Numbered from the stretch's first letter, positions 1 through 5,119 are shown. The stretch is 5,119 nucleotides of DNA from HGM05232 sp964646495 (GCA_964646495.1 CAZYEO010000149.1:1-5119); one strand, 5' to 3'. Notes: generated by a model from the letters alone, not told the origin. Made by a program: numbers and translations.

Positions 1-2013
1 GTTGTATTTATTCCTGATTTTAAGGTTTCATCTGGGGAAAAAATATATCCAGCAGAAGAGCGTAAAAATTCATCTGATATAATCAGTCTGTTAGGAAATA
101 TGAGAATGAAGCTACCGGGAATTGATGTAGATGAATTATCGCGTAGAATTAATATTGATGGGAAAGAACCTATTTTTCAAATCAATGGCAAGGTTGAGCC
201 TTTATCAAAAATACGAATGATTAACAAAAACAGAATCTTGCGTATTGAATACAAAAATCAAGCTGACATGAGATTCTCTAACAATGAAATAAATACGGGA
301 ATAATAAATTTTATATTGAAAAATGATTTCAATGGCGGTAGCTTACATACACGTGCCGGGGTTGCAGTAACAACTCCGAGAATAAATGGGGAATTAGGTC
401 TGACCTATAACAGAAACCGTTCGGAATGGTCGTTAAATTATGATAATGTTTGGAGAAATAGCACCAAACAATATACAAATAACTATGAAAAATATATCGG
501 AAAAGATTATACCATTGAACGGTCTCAAATAGGTTTGCCTTCGGATTTTAGAGATTTTGACAACAACATATCTTTGGGTTATTCTTATAAGCATAATAAA
601 AATACTAATTTTTCCGCAGATTTACGTTTGCGGTATCATAATGTCAAGAGCAAAGATGAATACATTATGCGGCAAATTAAGGATAATGATGTTTCCGATT
701 ATACTAAAATAAACTCTCGCAGATCAGAAACAATCGACCCAAATTTGAATATATACTTTAATAAAAGTATCGGAAAACAAACAATAGAATTTAATTTAAC
801 AGGAATATTGTCTTCCGGAGATTATTCAAGAGGAGTAAATTATATATATAATCCAAAAGAGCAATATGTTCAAAATAATGTGACGGACAACAAAAGTTAT
901 TTGATTGGCTCAGAGATTTTATATTCAAATAAATTCAAATATTTCACTACCCAATATGGAGTAAATTATTCGTACAATTATGTCAAGAATAGTTATTCTG
1001 AAAGTGAAAATAAAAATGAGATTATCAACAACTTAGCGAAGCATAAATTATATGTATATGGAAGTATCGGAGGTAATTTAGAAAAATTAGGCTATTCAGT
1101 TGGTATTGGAGGCAGATATGAATCTGTATTAAATGGAACAATATCTACGCAAAGCATTCGACCAAATGTATCTGCATCAATCAGATATCCGATTCTGAAA
1201 AAGACTGTTCTGAGCTTGAATTATAATTATATGCCGTCATTACCTGCCCTATTCAACTTTTCCGAAGTAATGCAAACAATTGACGACATATCACTCCAAA
1301 CCGGTAGTTTAAATATCAAATCAATGGAATATCATAAAGCAAAACTTTCTTCTCGATCAACGATAAATAAAATAAATATTAATTTATCTGCGGAATATTC
1401 AAGAACAACAAATCCATTGGTTAATATTTGGGAATACGATTCAAATCCTGAAAGCAAATATTATGATAAGTTTATAAGTAAGACAACAAATGGAAAATAT
1501 GACGACCGTCTCAACTTGCAAATGGATATTTCAACGCAAAAACTTTTGAAATATTTTGCTGTATTCGGGCAATTTGGGTGGTCAAGGTTTAATATATCAT
1601 TAGGAGATAAAAATAGCTATATCCATGATAACTTTTATGCGTCAATAGGTATAAATGCTATGTTTAAAAATATTAGAATTATTTCAAAGTATGATATACT
1701 TCCAAGATATAGCGTAAATAATTTAACTACTTCCAAGACCTCGGGAGGTTTTTATATCGGTTTTAATTGGAGATATAAGAATATAACAACAGGAATTATT
1801 GCCGGGAACCTATTTACATCTAAAGCCAATAGAGTAGAAACTACTTATATTTCATCTGTAAGACCTGCAAGTCAAGAATATTACATTAAAGATTTTTCAA
1901 ATTTAGTGGAGATAACTTTTCAATATAGTATTGATTTCGGTGAAAAATATAAAAAGTCTCGTCGTTCCTTGTCTGGAGAAAAAATTGACAGAGGTGTAAA
2001 TAACGAATATTAA
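1..2013 (+). CDS. Outer-membrane beta-barrel protein, TonB-receptor-like (5' partial)
   Basis: The reading frame is open from the first base, so the gene starts left of the window. The ATG at 100 lies inside the plug-like domain and is not the true start. 670 residues are visible. Near the start DIISLLGNMRMKLPGIDVDE resembles the plug pattern of Bacteroidota OMP_b-brl_3/TonB-dependent receptors (LLxxLPGVxVD). It is followed by FQINGK, an ILRIEY segment and a GIINFILK stretch, equivalent to the usual INGxxV, IExIEV and GGVINIxTK blocks. The rest is alternating, aromatic-rich beta-strand sequence of a barrel, ending in a polar tail (KSRRSLSGEK) and a terminal Tyr. The signal peptide and any carboxypeptidase-like N-terminal domain would lie upstream. 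Its stop is two bases before a C39 exporter start, a pairing seen in Bacteroidota peptide export/maturation clusters. A role in peptide passage across the outer membrane is inference. Barrel assignment is firm; the substrate is unknown. Confidence 0.85.
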   Translation, partial: VVFIPDFKVSSGEKIYPAEERKNSSDIISLLGNMRMKLPGIDVDELSRRINIDGKEPIFQINGKVEPLSKIRMINKNRILRIEYKNQADMRFSNNEINTGIINFILKNDFNGGSLHTRAGVAVTTPRINGELGLTYNRNRSEWSLNYDNVWRNSTKQYTNNYEKYIGKDYTIERSQIGLPSDFRDFDNNISLGYSYKHNKNTNFSADLRLRYHNVKSKDEYIMRQIKDNDVSDYTKINSRRSETIDPNLNIYFNKSIGKQTIEFNLTGILSSGDYSRGVNYIYNPKEQYVQNNVTDNKSYLIGSEILYSNKFKYFTTQYGVNYSYNYVKNSYSESENKNEIINNLAKHKLYVYGSIGGNLEKLGYSVGIGGRYESVLNGTISTQSIRPNVSASIRYPILKKTVLSLNYNYMPSLPALFNFSEVMQTIDDISLQTGSLNIKSMEYHKAKLSSRSTINKININLSAEYSRTTNPLVNIWEYDSNPESKYYDKFISKTTNGKYDDRLNLQMDISTQKLLKYFAVFGQFGWSRFNISLGDKNSYIHDNFYASIGINAMFKNIRIISKYDILPRYSVNNLTTSKTSGGFYIGFNWRYKNITTGIIAGNLFTSKANRVETTYISSVRPASQEYYIKDFSNLVEITFQYSIDFGEKYKKSRRSLSGEKIDRGVNNEY

Positions 2014-2114
2014 ATATGGGACTAAAAGACTACGTAAGAAAGAAACATTTCAAAGTTTTTTGGCAGGTTGAAAGCACAGACTGTGGACCTGCTTGCTTAC
2101 AAATGATTTGTAAC

Positions 2115-2173
2115 GACCGGAGAAAGCCTCATTCACAACAATATACTAAGGACACACAAATTCAAATAGCAAG
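2115..2173. other. Junction segment between two broken genes
   Basis: About 60 bp separate the last recognisable codon of the C39 stump from the last recognisable codon of the convergent Mod-like fragment. I could not assign the segment to either gene in any frame. I see no terminal inverted repeats, target-site duplication or integrase-type core here. It may be residue of a third element or of an illegitimate recombination event. Confidence 0.4.
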
Positions 2174-2224
2174 TGCAAAGTTATCGTCAGCCACATCTGC
2201 GGTTTGCATATTTAGTTTGTCCAT
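2162..2224 (-). pseudogene. Type III restriction-modification Mod methyltransferase, N-terminal fragment
   Basis: A 20-codon minus-strand frame starts 15 bases after the Fic stop and reads MDKLNMQTADVADDNFALAI. The first 17 residues fit the usual N-terminal pattern of type III Mod (site-specific adenine methyltransferase) proteins: M-x-KL-x-M-x-T, then a stretch to an N-[FIV]-A motif, normally followed by an ALFPN-like block. Here the match ends after NFA, and a TGA follows three codons later. The DPPY and FxGxG methylase motifs and the whole catalytic part are missing. Position and orientation directly behind fic suggest the two were once co-transcribed in a type III R-M locus. The match is short and from memory, so a chance resemblance remains possible. 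Confidence 0.45.
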
Positions 2225-2239
2225 ATATATAGTTTGTAT

Positions 2240-3121
2240 TTAATCTTCTTGTTCGTAATAATATGAGTAATCAATCCCTTTCATAAAGGTTTCTCGGTCG
2301 GCTATCTTATCAGTAAGAGCCGATTGAATGAGCGACTTTATAATTGAAGGGTCAGCCACACTTCGTGTCATTGCATTGAGGTAAGCTTTTTTGTCAATAC
2401 GGCTCCAATCCACACACTTTTGTATGTTCTTTTTCAATATAAGGTCAAGCCAAATACGTGTAGTGCGTCCATTACCCTCTCGAAATGGGTGAGCGATATT
2501 CATCTCCACATATTTTTCAATGATATTATCAAAGTTACTTTCTGGCATTTGCTCGATATTCTCTAATGTAGTTGGTAGGAATTGAACCAATGCAAATTGA
2601 AATCCCCCTTTGGCAATATTCACGGTGCGTAACTGTCCCGCAAAGTCGTACAGCCCCCCGAAGAGGTAAGCATGAATTTGTTGCAGCCCTTTCACAGTAC
2701 CTACTTCAATGCTATTTATCAAACTACTCTCAAAGAGTGCGTAAGCCTTCGATTTACTTCGCCCGTCGATAGTTTCATCGCTATTTGTAAACCATGCCAC
2801 AAAGCGTGATGCCTTAGTGTTAGGAAAGCAAGCCGCAAGAGCAAGCACACCATCCATATCAAGCATATCCGTTTGATATTTTTTGCCGTCGGCTGCAAGC
2901 AATTTCAGTTGGTTAGTGGCACTAACCAACTCATTCTCCTTTTTCTTTAGTTTCGTCTTTAGATACTTCCAGTAGTTACGGTTCTTGGCGTAATCATCTT
3001 GAGCATTAAGTACCCCTACAATATCAAGCACCGAGAACCACCATTTCGACAGCTCCTCATCCCACACGGCACGCACTTCACGGTCGTCGAAGAATCGAAT
3101 TGATATTTTATTTGCATCCAT
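2240..3121 (-). CDS. BRO-N-like/Fic fusion protein, putative AMP-transferase
   Basis: The 293-residue protein has two parts. Residues 5-120 resemble the BRO family N-terminal domain: IRFFDDREVRAVWDEE, then WWFSVLDIVGVL, and a NTKASRFVAWF end. Residues 125-293 are a Fic domain with GLQQIHAYLFGGLYDFAGQL, a flap region around GGFQFALVQF (173-182) and the full catalytic motif HPFREGNGRTTR at 211-222, including the catalytic His211 and the anion-binding GNGR. Such enzymes usually transfer AMP from ATP to a hydroxyl side chain of a target protein. The C-terminus carries S286-YYY-E290, matching the SxxxE(G/N) inhibitory helix of class III (C-terminal) Fic proteins, but with Gln in the last position. 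The chosen ATG is preceded by an A/T-rich leader without a Shine-Dalgarno sequence, normal for Bacteroidota. The gene looks less AT-rich than the barrel gene. A fragment resembling type III Mod follows by 15 bases. Catalytic competence is likely; the target is unknown. Confidence 0.88.
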   Translation of the reverse strand: MDANKISIRFFDDREVRAVWDEELSKWWFSVLDIVGVLNAQDDYAKNRNYWKYLKTKLKKKENELVSATNQLKLLAADGKKYQTDMLDMDGVLALAACFPNTKASRFVAWFTNSDETIDGRSKSKAYALFESSLINSIEVGTVKGLQQIHAYLFGGLYDFAGQLRTVNIAKGGFQFALVQFLPTTLENIEQMPESNFDNIIEKYVEMNIAHPFREGNGRTTRIWLDLILKKNIQKCVDWSRIDKKAYLNAMTRSVADPSIIKSLIQSALTDKIADRETFMKGIDYSYYYEQED

Positions 3122-3210
3122 TATTGTTATAACTTAATAATCTTTACTTATACGTTCAACAGATGTGATTTTTGTGAATATTATCAATTATCTCCAAAAT
3201 ATAAAATAGC

Positions 3211-3270
3211 GAAACCTCTATGTAGCTCTACTGGGCTGACCAAAGCCATTTTTACTACAAAGGAGGTTTC
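3211..3270. repeat. Long imperfect palindrome
   Basis: GAAACCTC (3211-3218) pairs with GAGGTTTC (3263-3270), GTAG (3222-3225) with CTAC (3255-3258), and GGCT (3234-3237) with AGCC (3244-3247) around a GACCAA loop. The three nested arms would make a single extended hairpin of about 60 nt with internal bulges. No T-run follows closely on either strand, so it is not a standard terminator. It may be a structured leader of fic, a repeat-family element or a mobile-element end. Confidence 0.55.
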
Positions 3271-3271
3271 T

Positions 3272-3332
3272 GTAAATTTGTCCGTATTAGAACGGTTATA
3301 TCTTCTTGGTCATTTAGTAGATATAAATTTAC
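3272..3332. repeat. Second palindrome with internal hairpin
   Basis: GTAAATTT (3272-3279) is the reverse complement of AAATTTAC (3325-3332). Inside, CCGT (3282-3285) pairs with ACGG (3292-3295) around a six-base loop. A direct repeat TCCGTA occurs at 3281-3286 and 3335-3340. It abuts the palindrome at 3211-3270 with a one-base gap, which suggests one structured unit, although the arms are AT-rich and could arise by chance. Confidence 0.35.
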
Positions 3333-3376
3333 TATCCGTAAAGTTAAAATAATTCAATCGACTTCACAAGCAATTG

Positions 3377-3384
3377 CAAAACTA
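3377..3384 (-). promoter_or_regulatory. Candidate -7 box for fic
   Basis: On the minus strand TAGTTTTG matches the Bacteroidota -7 consensus TAnnTTTG. I see no TTTG at the -33 position with 19-base spacing. If used, it would give fic a leader of roughly 250 nt containing both palindromes. No better TAnnTTTG match lies nearer to the fic start. Confidence 0.3.
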
Positions 3385-3395
3385 AGTTTGCGACG
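3383..3395 (+). promoter_or_regulatory. Candidate -7 box on the plus strand
   Basis: TAAGTTTGCGACG matches TAnnTTTG and is identical in 12 of 13 bases to the -7 region of the operon promoter at 5015-5027 (TAACTTTGCGACG). It has no clear -33 box. No gene starts downstream; transcription would meet the inverted repeat at 3467-3500 after about 70-100 nt, or continue as antisense RNA to the SecB-like gene. Confidence 0.3.
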
Positions 3396-3458
3396 TGCAA
3401 CATTTAAGCACACCAAAATCAAATAATCCTAAACATAGAATACCAAATGATTGAATAT

Positions 3459-3500
3459 AAAAAACAAAGAAACCCAACTAAATTAATAGCTGGGTTTCTT
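3459..3500 (-). terminator. Intrinsic terminator of the three-gene operon
   Basis: AAGAAACCCA (3467-3476) and TGGGTTTCTT (3491-3500) form a perfect 10-bp stem, extended by a few inner pairs, around a 14-base interior. On the minus strand the stem is followed by TG and six T residues (3464-3459), the expected U-tract. It begins about 50 bases past the stop of the SecB-like gene and so closes the operon. On the plus strand the T-rich tract (3504-3513) is delayed and interrupted, so termination in that direction would be weaker. Confidence 0.8.
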
Positions 3501-3550
3501 ATACTTCCTTTTTATAGTGCAGATGCGGCGACTATGCTCGCACGGACACT

Positions 3551-3982
3551 TTATCGCATACGATTAAAATGTTGCGGCTCCTTAAATATGGAAAAAATGT
3601 CATTCGGAGGGAGAATAATACTATTAAACGGTGTTCCGATCGTCTTAATGTAAAGGACTCCTCGCAACGAGCCATAAGCTATCGAAGCAAACTGTGCAAG
3701 CACCTCCCGCGGTAGCGTTATCCCTGTTTTAGACTCCATAGATTCCACGCTTTTTTCCTCTATCTTAAAAAAACAGATAAAATCAGATTTCAGCAAAAGA
3801 GCTTTTCCTTCGCAAATTTCAATGATTGTTTTGCACCGCACAAGATTCTCATCGAAATTATACGCAAATTGAAAGCGATTTGAAATCCCAATTTCAGAAT
3901 CTTCGGGTTTATAACTTTCTGGAAAAGTCGCAAACTCTGGCAAATCCATCTTCACTAACTTATATTTTATAGGGCTATCCAT
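3551..3982 (-). CDS. SecB-like chaperone, third gene of a putative TAC module
   Basis: This 143-residue protein has no signal peptide or membrane segment. It has the alternating beta-strand layout of SecB-like proteins: a first strand (YKLVKMDLPEF, 7-17), a long central strand pair (LVRCKTIIEIC, then ALLLKSDFICFFKI, 48-74), a helix preceded by LPREVL (90-95), and a C-terminal part AYGSLRGVLYIKTIGTPFN followed by SIILPPNDI (102-129). The last part fits the place where SecB-fold proteins have the (Y/R)GxLRG...LPxxN pattern. Length is close to that of SecB (about 150-160). Its ATG begins one base after the antitoxin TGA (TGATATG), so translation is probably coupled. By analogy with Rv1957 it would protect the antitoxin from aggregation and degradation. 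The SecB assignment comes from layout and local pattern; a profile search could overturn it. Otherwise it would be a hypothetical protein fixed to this TA pair. Confidence 0.6.
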   Translation of the reverse strand: MDSPIKYKLVKMDLPEFATFPESYKPEDSEIGISNRFQFAYNFDENLVRCKTIIEICEGKALLLKSDFICFFKIEEKSVESMESKTGITLPREVLAQFASIAYGSLRGVLYIKTIGTPFNSIILPPNDIFSIFKEPQHFNRMR

Positions 3983-3983
3983 A

Positions 3984-4424
3984 TCAACTAAAAATTTGTT
4001 GGGTTTCTTTATGAAATTCTGTATAGCTTAAACTAATTTTCTGCTCCACAGCATTATTTTCTACAAGCACCTGTATAGGCTCATACTTAAATTTAGTGAG
4101 CATTGATACTTCATGAATATCGTTTTCAGCCTCAATTGTAAATAGAGATTTTCCAAGAGCCGCTTCAACTTTTGCTATCGTTTTCAGCCCCAAATTTTCT
4201 TGTCCGCTAAGTATCTTTGATACTTGAGCCGGAGTAACATTCATGCGTTGAGCAAGTTGCTTAGGCTTTATGCCAGTTTCATCCATGAGGTTACGTATCC
4301 TCATAGCCAACTTGACGGATAGAAGTAACCAATCTTGATTTTCGATTTGATGCTCCATATCCTGTCTCTCTTTTTCGGGGAGAGGTTTGGCTATTTGTTT
4401 TAGTTTGTCAACATTGAACTTCAT
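3984..4424 (-). CDS. XRE-family HTH antitoxin, HigA-like
   Basis: The 146-residue protein has a clear XRE/Cro-CI helix-turn-helix at about 39-95: LAMRIRNLMDETGIKP leads into KQLAQRM, the turn with NVTPAQVSKILSGQ as the recognition region, then LKTIAKVEAALGKSL. About 38 charged residues precede it, and a roughly 50-residue tail (97-146) follows. Antitoxins of the HigA type bind DNA through this domain, repress their own operon and neutralise the toxin. The tail, ending SLSYTEFHKETQQIFS, lies where chaperone-dependent HigA antitoxins carry the chaperone-addiction region that the SecB-like partner binds; that role here is inference. The start is 12 bases after the toxin stop, and the TGA is one base before the next ATG, so the gene sits inside a tight operon. 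The HTH is certain, and the antitoxin role is strongly supported by context. Confidence 0.85.
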   Translation of the reverse strand: MKFNVDKLKQIAKPLPEKERQDMEHQIENQDWLLLSVKLAMRIRNLMDETGIKPKQLAQRMNVTPAQVSKILSGQENLGLKTIAKVEAALGKSLFTIEAENDIHEVSMLTKFKYEPIQVLVENNAVEQKISLSYTEFHKETQQIFS

Positions 4425-4436
4425 AATCGTTGGTTT

Positions 4437-4991
4437 TTAGATGTCTTCGCTTTCTGTAATGCCATTGGCTTTAAGAAAAGTTAAGACGTTATCAATTTTT
4501 GTAAATACCTTATCCTTAAGATCTGGAGAGCTCTGAATAGTCTTCCCTAATTTAATTCCTCCACACACAATAAGATAAACATTCTTATCCAATTTTATAG
4601 CATAGAGTCTAAGCAATGATGGGTCAAATGTTCCGTAAGACTTATTTGGTTCAAGTTCCGTCACATAAGAGTATTTACCACCTAACGGCTTAAAGTAATT
4701 CTCAAAGTTCGGTAATTTTCCATCAATCGCGTTTGACGCAAGATCTTTTATATACGAAGCCAAAACTAATGATTCTTTTGCAACTCTTTCAGCTGAAGCA
4801 TTTGGATTTTCAGAATCTAATCCTTTCTCTTTCCAAAAAGGATTATCTACATACTTAGCATTGACTTTGAAGAATTCGACCAAATAATCTAAGTCTTTCC
4901 AAAGTTGAAATGTACGACTATATTCATCTATATCTGCATCATCAAATTTAATGCTATATAAACAATCTTCGTATATTTTGAAAATCTCCAT
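4437..4991 (-). CDS. Putative toxin with RelE/HigB-like C-terminal part
   Basis: First gene of the operon, 184 residues, no signal peptide or membrane helix. The N-terminal half (1-100) is acidic and probably helical, beginning MEIFKIYEDCLYSIKFDD with a WKDLDYLVEFF segment. The C-terminal part is reminiscent of RelE/ParE-fold toxins: LLRLYAIKLDKNVYLIVCGG (126-145) resembles the central strand pair with a conserved Arg, IKLGKT follows at the usual K-rich position, and a final helix (KDKVFTKIDNVLTFLK, 159-174) closes it. Such toxins cleave mRNA on the ribosome. Position directly upstream of an XRE antitoxin is the toxin-first order typical of higBA. It is longer than classical HigB (about 90-110 residues), the added part being N-terminal. 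I recall similar uncharacterised proteins next to HTH genes in Bacteroidota. The toxin role rests mainly on context and weak fold similarity. The ATG is supported by the well-placed promoter. Confidence 0.6.
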   Translation of the reverse strand: MEIFKIYEDCLYSIKFDDADIDEYSRTFQLWKDLDYLVEFFKVNAKYVDNPFWKEKGLDSENPNASAERVAKESLVLASYIKDLASNAIDGKLPNFENYFKPLGGKYSYVTELEPNKSYGTFDPSLLRLYAIKLDKNVYLIVCGGIKLGKTIQSSPDLKDKVFTKIDNVLTFLKANGITESEDI

Positions 4992-5019
4992 GTTTTTACT
5001 CTTAGGATAATTATCGTCG

Positions 5020-5050
5020 CAAAGTTATGAGTAATTTGTCTTTAAACAAA
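5020..5050 (-). promoter_or_regulatory. Bacteroidota-type promoter of the three-gene operon
   Basis: On the minus strand a -33 TTTG (5050-5047) is followed after exactly 19 bases by a -7 box TAACTTTG (5027-5020), a full match to the TTTG-N19-TAnnTTTG pattern of Bacteroidota primary sigma promoters. The -7 box ends 28 bases before the ATG of the toxin gene, so the leader is short, roughly 20-25 nt. Confidence 0.75.
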
Positions 5051-5052
5051 TT
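5033..5052. promoter_or_regulatory. Candidate operator palindrome over the -33 box
   Basis: AATTTGT (5033-5039) and ACAAATT (5046-5052) are perfect 7-bp inverted repeats separated by six bases. The right arm contains the -33 box, and the left arm lies in the promoter spacer. This is a good place for an XRE-type antitoxin dimer to repress its own operon. Binding is inferred from position and symmetry only; the AT-rich composition makes chance symmetry possible. Confidence 0.45.
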
Positions 5053-5119
5053 TATACGAGAGAATGTTTACCTGTAGGTTAAATTATTTATTATATTTTA
5101 TGATAATAGAAAAGAAGCA

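Larger units (their letters stand above)
2016..2243 (+). pseudogene. C39-peptidase ABC exporter, 5' stump (truncated)
   Basis: The first 33 residues match the N-terminus of peptidase-domain ABC transporters that cleave double-glycine leader peptides and export the product. Q17 (oxyanion-hole Gln) lies six residues before the catalytic C23 in TDCGPACLQMIC. A full protein is about 700 residues, with the C39 His/Asp, six membrane helices and an ATPase; none of these is present. After ICN (about base 2114), where family members usually continue with a YYGK-like segment, the sequence becomes unrelated low-complexity residues to a TAA at 2241. No other forward frame restores homology, so this is a break and not a single frameshift. 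The ATG follows the barrel gene stop by two bases, indicating an operon. The 3' end overlaps the stop of the convergent Fic gene. The product cannot be a working exporter. Confidence 0.75.
3122..3550. other. Non-coding stretch between fic and the three-gene operon
   Basis: No convincing gene lies in these 429 bases. It holds two adjacent palindromes (3211-3270 and 3272-3332), a pair of overlapping divergent -7-like boxes (3377-3390) and an intrinsic terminator (3459-3500). A plus-strand frame open from 3143 to a TAA at 3350-3352, ending VSVNLSVLERLYLLGHLVD, has no start codon context that I trust and no family that I recognise. It may be a gene relic or chance. Confidence 0.6.

Noticed and set aside
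100..2013. ATG at 100 as the start of the barrel gene
   Set aside because: The same frame is open to base 1, and the upstream residues continue the plug-like domain (SSDIISLLGN), so the gene is 5'-partial.
2115..2243. Tail of the C39 frame as a real alternative protein end
   Set aside because: The tail has no hydrophobic-helix or C39 pattern and overlaps the Mod-like fragment and the Fic stop on the other strand; it is read-through of foreign sequence.
2572..2772. Plus-strand frame of 66 residues
   Set aside because: It lies entirely inside the Fic gene on the other strand, and its translation has no protein-like pattern.
3191..3286. Minus-strand frame containing MALVSPVELHRGFAIL as a small peptide gene
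   Set aside because: It spans the palindrome at 3211-3270, has no promoter or start support, and is too short to judge.
3143..3352. Plus-strand open stretch ending in VSVNLSVLERLYLLGHLVD as a small gene
   Set aside because: No ATG with suitable context and no recognised family; the palindromes explain part of its pattern. Kept only as a note in the intergenic entry.
3447..3653. Plus-strand frame of 68 residues
   Set aside because: It runs through the terminator palindrome and overlaps the 3' end of the SecB-like gene antisense; its composition (basic, Cys-rich) looks like a shadow.
5053..5119. Gene or promoter at the right edge
   Set aside because: The sequence is AT-rich with stops in all frames over short distances; I see no start, promoter match or repeat that can be supported.

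Overview
The window looks like an accessory region of a Bacteroidota (probably Bacteroidales) chromosome or a metagenomic contig from that group. The evidence is an AT-rich OMP_b-brl_3/TonB-receptor-like barrel protein, a partner gene starting like the C39-peptidase ABC exporters of double-glycine peptide clusters, a promoter of the Bacteroidota type (TTTG-N19-TAnnTTTG), and gene starts without clear Shine-Dalgarno sequences.

Left part (1-2114, plus strand): the 3' portion of a large outer-membrane barrel gene runs off the left edge. Two bases after its stop comes the start of a C39-peptidase ABC exporter gene. The exporter keeps its catalytic Gln/Cys segment but loses homology after about 33 codons, so it is a stump. 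Together they look like the remains of a peptide (bacteriocin-like) export or maturation locus.

Middle part (about 2115-3500): a minus-strand block meets the stump head-on. It holds an intact gene for a Fic AMP-transferase-type enzyme with an N-terminal BRO-N-like domain and a C-terminal class III-type inhibitory helix. Fifteen bases after it is a 20-codon frame that resembles the N-terminus of type III restriction-modification Mod methyltransferases and then breaks off. I read this block as the relic of a type III R-M locus that carried the Fic gene. About 60 bp between the two broken genes are unexplained. Upstream of fic is a roughly 430-bp non-coding stretch with two adjacent palindromes, a pair of overlapping divergent -7-like boxes and a strong intrinsic terminator.

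Right part (3459-5052, minus strand): the most interesting unit is a compact three-gene operon. In order it encodes a 184-aa toxin-like protein with a RelE/HigB-like C-terminal part, a 146-aa XRE-HTH antitoxin with a C-terminal extension, and a 143-aa SecB-like protein. The gene order (toxin, antitoxin, chaperone), the 12-nt and 1-nt spacings, the promoter with a palindrome over its -33 box, and the terminator after the third gene all fit a toxin-antitoxin-chaperone (TAC) module, like HigB1-HigA1-Rv1957 of Mycobacterium tuberculosis. The toxin and SecB-like members are divergent, and their assignment rests on pattern recognition, not on a search.
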